A stretch of 64,000 nucleotides of DNA, taken from the NCBI RefSeq assembly GCF_020483305.1, contig NZ_JACWAB010000001.1, positions 124,001-188,000 on the forward strand. Reading direction: 5' to 3'. This document shows positions 18,199-25,863 of the stretch, piece after piece. The translations under genes and the position numbers were made by a program. Origin of the DNA: Arthrobacter sp. UM1 (lineage in GTDB: Bacteria > Actinomycetota > Actinomycetes > Actinomycetales > Micrococcaceae). The notes beneath the pieces were generated by a model. That model saw only the letters and a program-made list of their open reading frames with translations, had not been told where the DNA came from and did no database searches. How positions within the stretch are numbered: the stretch's first letter is position 1; each line of letters opens with the position of its first letter.

Positions 18199-19346
18199 CG
18201 AACACGTCCGAGACGGGCACCGTGGACACCGGCGCGGCGAAGAAGACCGTGGCGGTCTTCTTCGGCGGAGTCTCGAGCGAGCACTCCGTCTCCTGCGTGA
18301 GCGCAGTCAGCGTGCTCCGGGCCATCGACCGGGAGCGGTTCGACGTCATCGCCGTCGGCATCACCCGGGACGGCCAGTGGACGCTTGTGGATCCGCAGTC
18401 CGTGGACTACCGCTTCGCCCCGGACGCTCCGCTGCCCGAGGTGGCGGCGGGGGAGAGCCTCGTGGCCTTCTCGCCCGAGGCGGGCTCGCGAGAGCTGCTC
18501 GAGCTCCGGGACGGGCAGTACCGTTCCGCGGGAGTCGTGGACGTGGTCCTGCCGATCATCCACGGGCCGTTCGGCGAGGACGGAACCCTCCAGGGGCTCT
18601 TCGAGCTCGCCGGGGTGCCGTACGCGGGAGCGGGCGTCTTCGCCTCCGCCGCAGGCATGGACAAGGAGTTCATGAAGCTCGTCTTCCGCCACGCCGGCCT
18701 CCAGGTGGGGCCGTTCGAGGTCATCGGAGACCGTGAGTGGCGCCGGGACGCAGACGCGGCGCTCGCGCGCCTCGACGGGCTCGACTACCCTCTCTTCGTC
18801 AAGCCGGCCCGCGCCGGCTCCTCCCAGGGGATCACCCGCGTGGACAGCCCCGAGGGCCTCCGGGAGGCCGTGGAGACGGCCCGGGAGCACGATCTCAAGG
18901 TCATCGTGGAGCAGGGCATCGTCGGCCGGGAGATCGAGGTCGCGGTTCTCCAGGGCCGCGGCACGAACGCCACGCGCGTGAGCCTTCCCGGCGAGATCGC
19001 GGTGGACGAGGCCGGATCACACTCCTTCTACGACTTCACGGCGAAGTACATCGAGAACGACGCCGCCCAGCTCTCCTGCCCGGCCGTCATGCCGGAGGAG
19101 GCCGTCGAAGAGGTCCGCCGTCTCGGGGTGACGGCCTTCGAGGCGCTCGACGGCGAGGGCCTCTCCCGCGTGGACTTCTTCTACACGCCGGACGGGCGGT
19201 TCGTCATCAACGAGATCAACACCATGCCGGGCTTCACCCCGATCAGCATGTACCCGGCCCTCTGGAGCAAGTCCGGGATCGACTACCCGAGCCTCATCTC
19301 CGAGCTGCTGGACCTGGCGCTCGAGCGTCCGCTCGGCCTCCGGTAG
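18195..19346 (+). CDS. ddl: D-alanine--D-alanine ligase
   Basis: ATP-grasp enzyme making the D-Ala-D-Ala dipeptide of peptidoglycan. 383 residues. Motifs: VFFGGVSSEHSVSCVSA, IIHGPFGEDGTLQGLFELAGVPYAG, MDKEFMKL, VKPARAGSSQGITRV, DFFYTPDGRFVINEINTMPGFTPISMYP (metal-binding acid/Asn residues). It starts at GTG overlapping the gpsA stop, with GGAAGG upstream. The Tyr/Phe positions suggest the common D-Ala-specific type rather than a D-lactate ligase, though this is not certain. The 3' end forms the first copy of a 28-bp tandem repeat. Confidence 0.95.
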   Translation: MTNTSETGTVDTGAAKKTVAVFFGGVSSEHSVSCVSAVSVLRAIDRERFDVIAVGITRDGQWTLVDPQSVDYRFAPDAPLPEVAAGESLVAFSPEAGSRELLELRDGQYRSAGVVDVVLPIIHGPFGEDGTLQGLFELAGVPYAGAGVFASAAGMDKEFMKLVFRHAGLQVGPFEVIGDREWRRDADAALARLDGLDYPLFVKPARAGSSQGITRVDSPEGLREAVETAREHDLKVIVEQGIVGREIEVAVLQGRGTNATRVSLPGEIAVDEAGSHSFYDFTAKYIENDAAQLSCPAVMPEEAVEEVRRLGVTAFEALDGEGLSRVDFFYTPDGRFVINEINTMPGFTPISMYPALWSKSGIDYPSLISELLDLALERPLGLR

Positions 19347-19409
19347 GCGAGGGCGTCCGCTCCGCCTGCGGTAAGCCGGGGCGCCCGCTGGGTCTGCGCT
19401 AGACGCAGC
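19326..19409. repeat. Three imperfect 28-bp tandem copies at the ddl 3' end
   Basis: Copies start at 19326, 19354 and 19382. The first two begin CGTCCGCT and the third CGCCCGCT; each has a GTAG, GTAA or CTAG near position 18. The first copy contains the ddl stop codon. The period is not a multiple of three. They fill the space between convergent ddl and the DUF3515 gene. Confidence 0.6.
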
Positions 19410-19412
19410 CGG

Positions 19413-19883
19413 TCAGAGGCAGCGGCGCTTCTGCGGCAGCTCGCCGGCCGCCGTCGAGAGCCCCGGGAGCACGTCCGAGGACGGAACCTTGTCCGCGTCC
19501 ATGACCACCTGCATGGCGGGCTCGCGCCCGTAGGTGGTGGCCGTCCACGTGTGGGACGGCGTGCCCGTGTTGCGGGCCTCCTTGACCACCCAGTCGATGC
19601 CGTCCACGGAGAGGCACTTGTCCGTCGTGGGCGCCGGAGTCTCCGCGCCGCAGCTGACCACCACCCTGGCCGGGTCACCGTAGGCGGTGGTCCCCTGGGA
19701 CGTGGTGGTCCGGCGCGATCCGCCCGCCACCGTGTCCGGGGTCTTGAGCATCGCGTTCGCGCAGGCCGGGTCCGCCGCCTTCGGGGCGGGGCTCGTGACG
19801 ACGGCGGCCGAGCACCCGCTCAGGAGAAACGCGGATGCGAGCGCGGCGGCCGAGGCGCCCGCGAGTCGGGCCCGCCCGCTCAC
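19413..19883 (-). CDS. DUF3515 family lipoprotein
   Basis: 156-residue predicted lipoprotein. It has a basic start, a hydrophobic core and lipobox LLSGC with the acylated Cys near residue 24. The mature part is small and contains scattered cysteines (NAM region, SCGAETP, DKCLS, RRCL) that could form disulfides outside the membrane. DUF3515 genes lie next to ddl on the opposite strand in many actinobacteria, for example mycobacteria, and function is unknown. Its GTG start overlaps the LCP gene stop by 4 nt, so the two are coupled here, a link not implied by the family. Confidence 0.75.
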   Translation of the reverse strand: MSGRARLAGASAAALASAFLLSGCSAAVVTSPAPKAADPACANAMLKTPDTVAGGSRRTTTSQGTTAYGDPARVVVSCGAETPAPTTDKCLSVDGIDWVVKEARNTGTPSHTWTATTYGREPAMQVVMDADKVPSSDVLPGLSTAAGELPQKRRCL

Positions 19884-20974
19884 TTGCCCTTCTCGTGGTT
19901 CTCGGGCGAGGAGAGCCAGTCGTGCATCTTGTCCTCCTTGAGGGCCTTCTGGACGCTCGCCAGCCCCTTCTCGTCCACCTGGACGATCGACTGTCCGTCA
20001 TCCGACCATCCGATGCCCGCCGTCGGCATCGTCGCGAACTCGATGTCCGAGGTCTTGAGGCCGCGGAGGGAGAGGGCGAGCTTGGTCATGTCATCGAACG
20101 TGAACTGTTTGTCGATGGAGATGTAGGGGCTCGTCTCGTCCACGACGCTCTGGATCTTGCGGGGATCCGTCATCGTGTCCTTGGTGATGAGCTTGGCCAT
20201 GATGGCGCGCATGACGGCCTGCTGGTTGCGCACGCGCTGGTAGTCCCCGTTCGCGTACACCTTGCGCTCACGGCTGAAGGCGAGGGCGAGCCCGCCGTCC
20301 ATGTGGTGCTTCCCGGGCTCGAGGACGAACTGCGATCCGTTGGAGCGCGTCATGGGCGTGCGCTTCTCCACGTTGACGTCGAGGCCTCCGAGCGAGTCTC
20401 CGAAGGCCTTGAAGGAGCCCATGTCCACGACGGCGACGTGGTCGATCCGGGTCTTGAGCAGGTTCTCGATCGTCTGGACCTCGAGCTTCCGCCCGCCGTA
20501 GGCGTAGCCGGCGTTGACCTTGGACTTGCCGTGGCCGGGGACGTCCACCCAGAGGTCCCGCATGATGCTCATGACGGTGACGTGCTTCCGGTCCCCGGAG
20601 ATGTTGACGAGCATGATCGAGTCGCTGCGCTCGTCCGCGCCGCCGCCCGGGACGGCGTCCTTCTTCTCCACCGGCTGCGGCCGCTTGTCCGAGCCGAGGA
20701 GCAGGATGTTCATCGACTTGCCGTCCTTGGAGGGGCGGCTCGCCTCGTCCGGGAAGACGTCCTCCAGCTTGTGGGACTTGGACTCGAAGGAGTGCTTGAG
20801 GTTCCCGTAGTAGACGGCGCCGATGCCGGCGAGGACGGCGATGATGAGCGCAAGGGCTCCGAGGGCGATCCACACCCCCTTGCGGCGTGACGCGCGGCTC
20901 CGCGGTGGGCGGCCCGCCGCGCGGCGGGGCGCTGAGGAGCCCTGCTCCTCCGGGTGGATCTCGGTGTCCGACAT
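19880..20974 (-). CDS. LytR-CpsA-Psr (LCP) family cell-wall polymer ligase
   Basis: 364 residues. A basic cytoplasmic tail is followed by one transmembrane helix at about 35-58, then an extracellular LCP domain. Conserved blocks: NILLLGSDKR, GGGADERSDSIMLVNIS, SIMRDLWVDVPGHGKSKVNAGYAYGG (the Arg/Asp pyrophosphate site) and SRERKVYANGDYQRVRNQQAVM. LCP enzymes move undecaprenyl-phosphate-linked polymers such as teichoic or arabinogalactan-type glycans onto peptidoglycan. It is co-transcribed with the DUF3515 lipoprotein and faces ddl, so a wall-related role is consistent. The polymer cannot be told. Confidence 0.9.
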   Translation of the reverse strand: MSDTEIHPEEQGSSAPRRAAGRPPRSRASRRKGVWIALGALALIIAVLAGIGAVYYGNLKHSFESKSHKLEDVFPDEASRPSKDGKSMNILLLGSDKRPQPVEKKDAVPGGGADERSDSIMLVNISGDRKHVTVMSIMRDLWVDVPGHGKSKVNAGYAYGGRKLEVQTIENLLKTRIDHVAVVDMGSFKAFGDSLGGLDVNVEKRTPMTRSNGSQFVLEPGKHHMDGGLALAFSRERKVYANGDYQRVRNQQAVMRAIMAKLITKDTMTDPRKIQSVVDETSPYISIDKQFTFDDMTKLALSLRGLKTSDIEFATMPTAGIGWSDDGQSIVQVDEKGLASVQKALKEDKMHDWLSSPENHEKGK

Positions 20975-21058
20975 GAAGTGAAACGTCCGTTCTGGGGGTC
21001 ACAGTGGGTCGGCGCGCCGGGCTGGGGCGTGGGGGCCCCGCGCGCAGACGTAGCGGCC

Positions 21059-21113
21059 AATATACCAACGGAGGCTGACCGGACACTGGACGCAGGGCCT
21101 CGCCTGATAGCGT
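21059..21113. promoter_or_regulatory. Divergent promoter region between LCP and DAK2 genes
   Basis: Minus strand: TATATT (21064-21059) could be the LCP -10. Plus strand: TAGCGT (21108-21113) could serve the DAK2 gene, leaving about 45 nt of leader with the GGAGGA ribosome site. The -35 hexamers are poor for both. Confidence 0.35.
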
Positions 21114-21161
21114 CTGAAGCTGACGTGTCAGGCTGTTCGGCGTAAGGGCGGAGGACCCCAC

Positions 21162-22157
21162 ATGGCGGAGAAGACCGCGCGCCAGCGCAAGCTTCCGGAG
21201 GCGGCCGCCGTCGCGGCGTGGATCGGCGAGTCGGTCCGCCGCCTCGAGCAGTTCGAGTCGCTCGTCAACGGCATCAACGTGTTCCCCGTCAAGGACCGGG
21301 ACACGGGCACCAATCTCCTGACCACCGTCCGCGCCGGCCTCGGGGGAGTCGCCGAGGGCGGCGCCGGCGCCACGACCTGGGGCGAAGCCCTGAGCGCGGT
21401 CGCGGAGGCTGCGAGCCGCAAGGCCCTGGGGAACTCGGGCACCGTCTTCGTCATCGTCCTCTCCACGCTCGCGGACCGGCTGTCCGAGGTCCGCCGCCTC
21501 GACGCGGCCGCGTGGGCCTCGGCGCTCTCGGCCGCAGACGTCCGCGCGTCCAGCGCGATCTCGGACCGGGCCCCGGCGAGCGTGTTCGACGTCATCGCCG
21601 CCGCGGCCGCGTGTCCCGCACGCCCCGACTCCGGGCTGGGCGGCCTGCAGGAGCTCGTCGCCGAGCAGACCGCGGCCGCCGCGGAGGCCGTCCGGCGGAC
21701 CCACGGCGGCAGCGAGGCGCTCGCCCGGTACGGGGTCATCGACGCCGGCGCCGTCGGGCTCCTCGTCATCATGGAGGCGTTCCGCTCCGTCGTCGTCGGC
21801 GAGGAGTTCCGGGAGGAGACGGTCACGTCGCTGCCGGGGCTCAGCATCGCCCCGGAGCGAGAGGGCGCCGGCGAGCCGGCGGCCGCGCCCGTGCACGGCG
21901 TCGAGGTGGTGTGCACCGTGAGCGCCAGCCCGCTCGACGCCGCCGTCCTGCGCGCCTCCCTCGACGCCCTGGGGGACAGCGTCATCATGACTCCGCTCGG
22001 ACGGACGGCCGCGGACCCCTCGCAGCGCGTGCGCTGGCGGATCCACGTGCACGTCGAGGAGAAGCAGACCGCCCTCGAGGCGATCGAGGCCGTGGCCGTC
22101 CCCGAGGACGTCAGCGTCTCCTCGCTGAGCGAGCACGGCGTGCGGCACCGCTCGTGA
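21162..22157 (+). CDS. DAK2-domain protein, short FakA-like
   Basis: 331 residues with an N-terminal DAK2 (dihydroxyacetone-kinase L) domain. NGINVFPVKDRDTGTNLLTTV keeps both metal-binding Asp residues of the family motif DGDTGTN, though G has become R. LGNSGTVFVIVLSTLADRL and GAVGLLVIMEAF are further DAK2 blocks. The C-terminal 90 residues resemble the FakA middle region (VVCTVSASPLDAAVLRASLDALGDSV). Full-length FakA-type proteins are about 550 residues, so this form lacks the C-terminal FakB-binding part. It overlaps recG by 4 nt, as in other actinobacteria. Fatty-acid kinase activity is doubtful without a fakB here. Confidence 0.8.
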   Translation: MAEKTARQRKLPEAAAVAAWIGESVRRLEQFESLVNGINVFPVKDRDTGTNLLTTVRAGLGGVAEGGAGATTWGEALSAVAEAASRKALGNSGTVFVIVLSTLADRLSEVRRLDAAAWASALSAADVRASSAISDRAPASVFDVIAAAAACPARPDSGLGGLQELVAEQTAAAAEAVRRTHGGSEALARYGVIDAGAVGLLVIMEAFRSVVVGEEFREETVTSLPGLSIAPEREGAGEPAAAPVHGVEVVCTVSASPLDAAVLRASLDALGDSVIMTPLGRTAADPSQRVRWRIHVHVEEKQTALEAIEAVAVPEDVSVSSLSEHGVRHRS

Positions 22158-24349
22158 GCATCGGGCTGACCACGGAGCTCGCCGAGGTGCTCGGCAAGCG
22201 GGCCGCCGGCCCTCTCGCCTCCGAGCTCGGGCTCGAGACGGTCGAAGACCTCCTCGACCGGATCCCGCGCAGCTATGTGGCGCTCGGAGAGCGCTCCTCG
22301 CTCGAGGACCTGCCCATCGACACGGACGTCTCCGTCGTCGCCGAGGTGGCCGCACTCTCCACGCGGCGGCTCCACACCCGCAAGGGCACGATGACCGAGG
22401 TCACCGTGACCGACGGCGAGCACGAGCTCACCTTCTCGCTCTTCGGCCACTACAAGGCCCACAGCGGCCTCGAGGTGGGCGCGCTCGGGCTGCTGAGCGG
22501 CACCACCTCGCTCTACCGGGGTCGGATCACGCTGAAGAGCCCCAAGTTCGCGGCCCTCGGGTCCGAGGAGGAGGCGGAGCGGATCGGCGCCGTGCCCATC
22601 TACCCGTCCTCGTCGAAGGTCCCCAGCCGCGCGGTGGAGCGGGCCGTGGCGCTCGTCCTCGCGAGGCTGGGCCTCGAGTCCGTGGTGGGCGAGGGGGACC
22701 TTTCCGCGCTCGAGTCCATGGCGGATCTGCCCGATCCGATCCCCGAAGAGGTCCGCAGGCGCCACGGGCTCGTGCCCCTGGCCGAGGCCTACGCTCGGGT
22801 CCACCGCCCCGCGCGCCCGGAGGACGCGGCCCCCGGCCGGCGGAGACTGCGCTGGCAGGAGGCGTTCGTCCTCCAGACGGCCCTCGCCCAGCGCCGGCAC
22901 GCGGCGGCCGCACGCCGAGCGCAGCCCCTCGAGCCCCGAGCTGACGGCGTCCTGGCCCGGTTCGACGCCGCGCTGCCCTTCACCCTCACCCCGGGCCAGA
23001 AGTCCGCGGGGGAGCGGCTCGCCGAAGGACTCGCCTCGGAGCGGGCCATGAGCATCCTCCTCCAGGGCGAGGTGGGCTCCGGCAAGACCCTCGTGGCCCT
23101 CCGCGCCATGCTCCAGGCCGTGGACGCCGGCGCCCAGGCCGCGCTGCTCGCGCCCACCGAGGTGCTCGCCCTCCAGCACGCCGAGAGCATCCGCTCGCTC
23201 CTCGGCTCCCTGAGCGACGACGGCACGCTCTTCCACCAGTCCGATGCGGACGCCGTGCGGGTCGTGTGCCTCACCGGCTCGATGCCGGCCGCCGCGCGCA
23301 AGGAGGTCCTCCTCCAGGCGGCTGCCGGGACGGCGGGGATCGTCGTCGGGACGCACGCCCTCCTCTCCGAGGGGGTCTCCTTCGCGGACCTCGGGTTCGT
23401 CGTCGTCGACGAGCAGCACCGGTTCGGCGTGGAGCAGCGGGACGCCCTGCGCCGGGACCGCGAGCGGCCCGTCCACATGCTCGTCATGACCGCCACGCCC
23501 ATCCCGCGGACCGTGGCCATGAGCGTCTTCGGAGACCTCGAGCTCCTCACCCTCGAGGGCCTGCCGGGCGGGCGTTCCCCCATCCAGACCTTCGTGGCCC
23601 CGCTCGCCGACCACCCCTCGTGGGAGCCCCGCATCTGGTCTCGGGCCCGCGAGGAGCTCGACGCCGGGCGGCAGGTGTTCGTCGTCGCCCCCAAGATCAC
23701 CCCGGCCGAGGCGGACGCCGCGGAGGCGGCGGGCCCCAGCGCGAGCGTCGAGGAGACCGCCGCGTGGCTCGAGTCGAGCCGAGTCCTCGGAGAGCACCGG
23801 ATCGAGGTGCTCCACGGCGCTCTGCCGCCGGCCGAGAAGGCCGAGGCCATGGACCGCTTCGCCCGCGGCGAGTCCGGGGCCCTCGTCTCGACGACCGTCA
23901 TCGAGGTCGGCGTCGACGTCCCCAACGCGAGCCTCATGGTCATCCTCGACGCGGAGCGGTTCGGCATCTCCCAGCTGCACCAGCTCCGCGGACGCGTGGG
24001 GCGCGGGACCCACCCGGGGACGTGCCTGCTCGTCACCCGCCTCGAGCACGGGCACCCGAGCCGGGAGAGGCTCGACGCCGTGGCCGCGACGACGGACGGC
24101 TTCGCGCTCGCGGAGGCGGACGTGAGGCTGCGCAAGGAGGGGGACATCCTCGGCACGGCCCAGTCCGGGAGCAGGCGCACGCTCAAGCTCCTCTCCCTCT
24201 CCCGGGACGCGGAGACCATCGCCGAGGCGCGGCAGGACGCGGCAGACCTCGTGGAGGCCGACCCCTCGCTTGAGGGCTGCCCCGAGCTGGCGCGCCTCAT
24301 CGACGAGCGGCTGGGCGAGGACCGGACGGCGTTCCTCGACCGCGGATAG
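22154..24349 (+). CDS. recG: ATP-dependent DNA helicase RecG
   Basis: 731-residue branch-migration helicase that remodels stalled forks and Holliday junctions. The N-terminal wedge/OB domain (about 1-200) includes LFGHYKAHSGLEVG. The helicase motor has LLQGEVGSGKTLVALRAML (Walker A), VVDEQHRFGVEQR (DEQH box), MTATPIPRT (motif III) and HQLRGRVGRGTHPG (motif VI). It starts at GTG overlapping the DAK2 stop. A slightly long insert of charged residues lies between the wedge and the motor. Confidence 0.96.
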   Translation: MSIGLTTELAEVLGKRAAGPLASELGLETVEDLLDRIPRSYVALGERSSLEDLPIDTDVSVVAEVAALSTRRLHTRKGTMTEVTVTDGEHELTFSLFGHYKAHSGLEVGALGLLSGTTSLYRGRITLKSPKFAALGSEEEAERIGAVPIYPSSSKVPSRAVERAVALVLARLGLESVVGEGDLSALESMADLPDPIPEEVRRRHGLVPLAEAYARVHRPARPEDAAPGRRRLRWQEAFVLQTALAQRRHAAAARRAQPLEPRADGVLARFDAALPFTLTPGQKSAGERLAEGLASERAMSILLQGEVGSGKTLVALRAMLQAVDAGAQAALLAPTEVLALQHAESIRSLLGSLSDDGTLFHQSDADAVRVVCLTGSMPAAARKEVLLQAAAGTAGIVVGTHALLSEGVSFADLGFVVVDEQHRFGVEQRDALRRDRERPVHMLVMTATPIPRTVAMSVFGDLELLTLEGLPGGRSPIQTFVAPLADHPSWEPRIWSRAREELDAGRQVFVVAPKITPAEADAAEAAGPSASVEETAAWLESSRVLGEHRIEVLHGALPPAEKAEAMDRFARGESGALVSTTVIEVGVDVPNASLMVILDAERFGISQLHQLRGRVGRGTHPGTCLLVTRLEHGHPSRERLDAVAATTDGFALAEADVRLRKEGDILGTAQSGSRRTLKLLSLSRDAETIAEARQDAADLVEADPSLEGCPELARLIDERLGEDRTAFLDRG

Positions 24350-24398
24350 GCGCGGATAAGGTGGGGGAGCACCCCGTCCGCCCTGGAGAAGGAGTCCC

Positions 24399-25013
24399 AT
24401 GTCCCGCATCATCGCCGGAGTCGCCGGGGGCCTCAGGCTCGCGTCCGTGGAGGGGCAGGGGACCCGCCCCACAACGGACCGCGTCAAGGAGGCCGTCTTC
24501 TCCCGCCTCGAGTCCTACGACCTGCTCCAGGGCGCGGCCGTCCTGGACCTCTACGCCGGCTCGGGCGCGCTCGGCCTCGAGGCCCTGAGCCGGGGAGCGG
24601 CGCGGGCGGACTTCGTCGAGTCGCACGCGGGCGCGGCCCGCACGTGCCAGCAGAACGTCCGCACCGTCCTCGCCCGGGTCCCGGGGGCCTCGGCGCAGGT
24701 GCACCGGATGAAGGCCGAGTCCTACGCGGCGGCGGCCGGCCGGCCCGTGGACGTGGTCCTCGCGGATCCGCCGTACGACGTCTCCAACGAGGCGGTCACG
24801 GGCCTTCTCGCCGACCTCGTGCCGCGGCTCGCGCCGGGCGCCGTCGTCGTCCTGGAGCGAGGCAAGCGCACCGGGGAGCCCGAATGGCCCGCCGGGCTGG
24901 CTCTCGACGCCGTCAAGCCCTACGGCGAGACCGTGGTCTTCTTCCTCGACGCCGAGCCTTCAAGAGAGGCGGACGCGGAGGGCAGCGACGAAGGCGCGGC
25001 TCCTCAGGCCTAG
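24399..25013 (+). CDS. rsmD: 16S rRNA (guanine(966)-N(2))-methyltransferase
   Basis: 204-residue SAM-dependent methyltransferase acting on 16S rRNA during small-subunit assembly. RIIAGVAGGLRLASV and PTTDRVKEAVFSRLES are the RsmD N-terminal blocks, then VLDLYAGSGALGLEALSRGA (motif I) and VLADPPYDV (motif IV, DPPY). The C-terminal tail is acidic. Strong ribosome site GGAGAAGGAG. A TAAGGT at the recG end could give it a separate promoter. In many relatives coaD follows directly, but here two opposite-strand genes intervene. Confidence 0.93.
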   Translation: MSRIIAGVAGGLRLASVEGQGTRPTTDRVKEAVFSRLESYDLLQGAAVLDLYAGSGALGLEALSRGAARADFVESHAGAARTCQQNVRTVLARVPGASAQVHRMKAESYAAAAGRPVDVVLADPPYDVSNEAVTGLLADLVPRLAPGAVVVLERGKRTGEPEWPAGLALDAVKPYGETVVFFLDAEPSREADAEGSDEGAAPQA

Positions 25014-25020
25014 ATCCCGC

Positions 25021-25863
25021 TCAGAGGCCGAGCGCCTCGTCGAGCTCCAGTCCCCGCCCGGCCCATGCCGGATGAGGTCCGGCGGCGGCCCAGCGGTCCG
25101 CGAAGCCCTCCTCGAAGCCGCCGGGCGCCACGAGCGCGATCGAGTTGCCCGGCACCGTGCGGCCCAGCATCTCCGGCTCGGTGCCCAGCACCACCCGGGA
25201 CTCGTCGCCGGCGGCACGCCTCAGGTGGGCGATCTGCCGGGCTGTGAAGTCGAGCGGCGGGTCGTCCCCGAGGTTCACGGCGAGCAGGCCGCCGGGCCAG
25301 GCCTCCCCGCGCGCGTCCGCGCCCGGCTCCCACAGCAGGCGCAGGAGCAGCGCGTAGAACCCCTCCTCGGCCAGGTGGGCGGGGGAGTCCGCGCCGGTGA
25401 AGATGTCGACGACGACGAGGTCGAACGCGCTTCCGCCCTGTGCGGCGGTCTTCTCGGCCCACGCGCGGCCGTCGGCGGACACGCACGCGAGAGCTCCGCT
25501 GAACGGGAGGCGCTCCAGGACGAACGGCAGGAGCCTCGGCTCGAGGTCCACCGCTGTGTGCTCCCCGCCGGGCCGCCTCGACTCGAGGGCCCGCGCCAGG
25601 GTGAGGGCGCCGGCCCCCACGTGGGCGACCCGCAGCGGCGCCCCGGCGGGGAAGAAGGCCTCGATCCCGTTGCGCATGCGGTCGAGGTACGCATAGAAGA
25701 CCGAGTCGGGGTCCGCCGTGTTGACGTGGGACTGCTCGTGCTCCCCGATGAGAAGCACGTGCGCGCCGGGCACCACCGTGTCCTCCTCGATCCGGGCGTG
25801 GGCGTCCGTGAAGCGCAGAGGGACGGAGGCCGGCGCTCGGCCGGGGCCTGCCGCCTCCGTCAC
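25021..25863 (-). CDS. Spermidine-synthase-like methyltransferase-fold protein
   Basis: 280 residues with a Rossmann core like polyamine aminopropyltransferases. VAHVGAGALTLARALES is motif I, AVDLEPRLLPFVLERL holds an acidic ribose ligand, and VVVDIFTGADSPAHL follows. It lacks the membrane half found in some homologues and has no clear GGGDG motif, so true spermidine synthesis is doubtful. Actinobacterial relatives are often just annotated as spermidine synthase or SAM methyltransferase. The GTG start overlaps the aminotransferase stop, so the two are coupled. It converges on rsmD with 7 nt between stops. Confidence 0.65.
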   Translation of the reverse strand: MTEAAGPGRAPASVPLRFTDAHARIEEDTVVPGAHVLLIGEHEQSHVNTADPDSVFYAYLDRMRNGIEAFFPAGAPLRVAHVGAGALTLARALESRRPGGEHTAVDLEPRLLPFVLERLPFSGALACVSADGRAWAEKTAAQGGSAFDLVVVDIFTGADSPAHLAEEGFYALLLRLLWEPGADARGEAWPGGLLAVNLGDDPPLDFTARQIAHLRRAAGDESRVVLGTEPEMLGRTVPGNSIALVAPGGFEEGFADRWAAAGPHPAWAGRGLELDEALGL

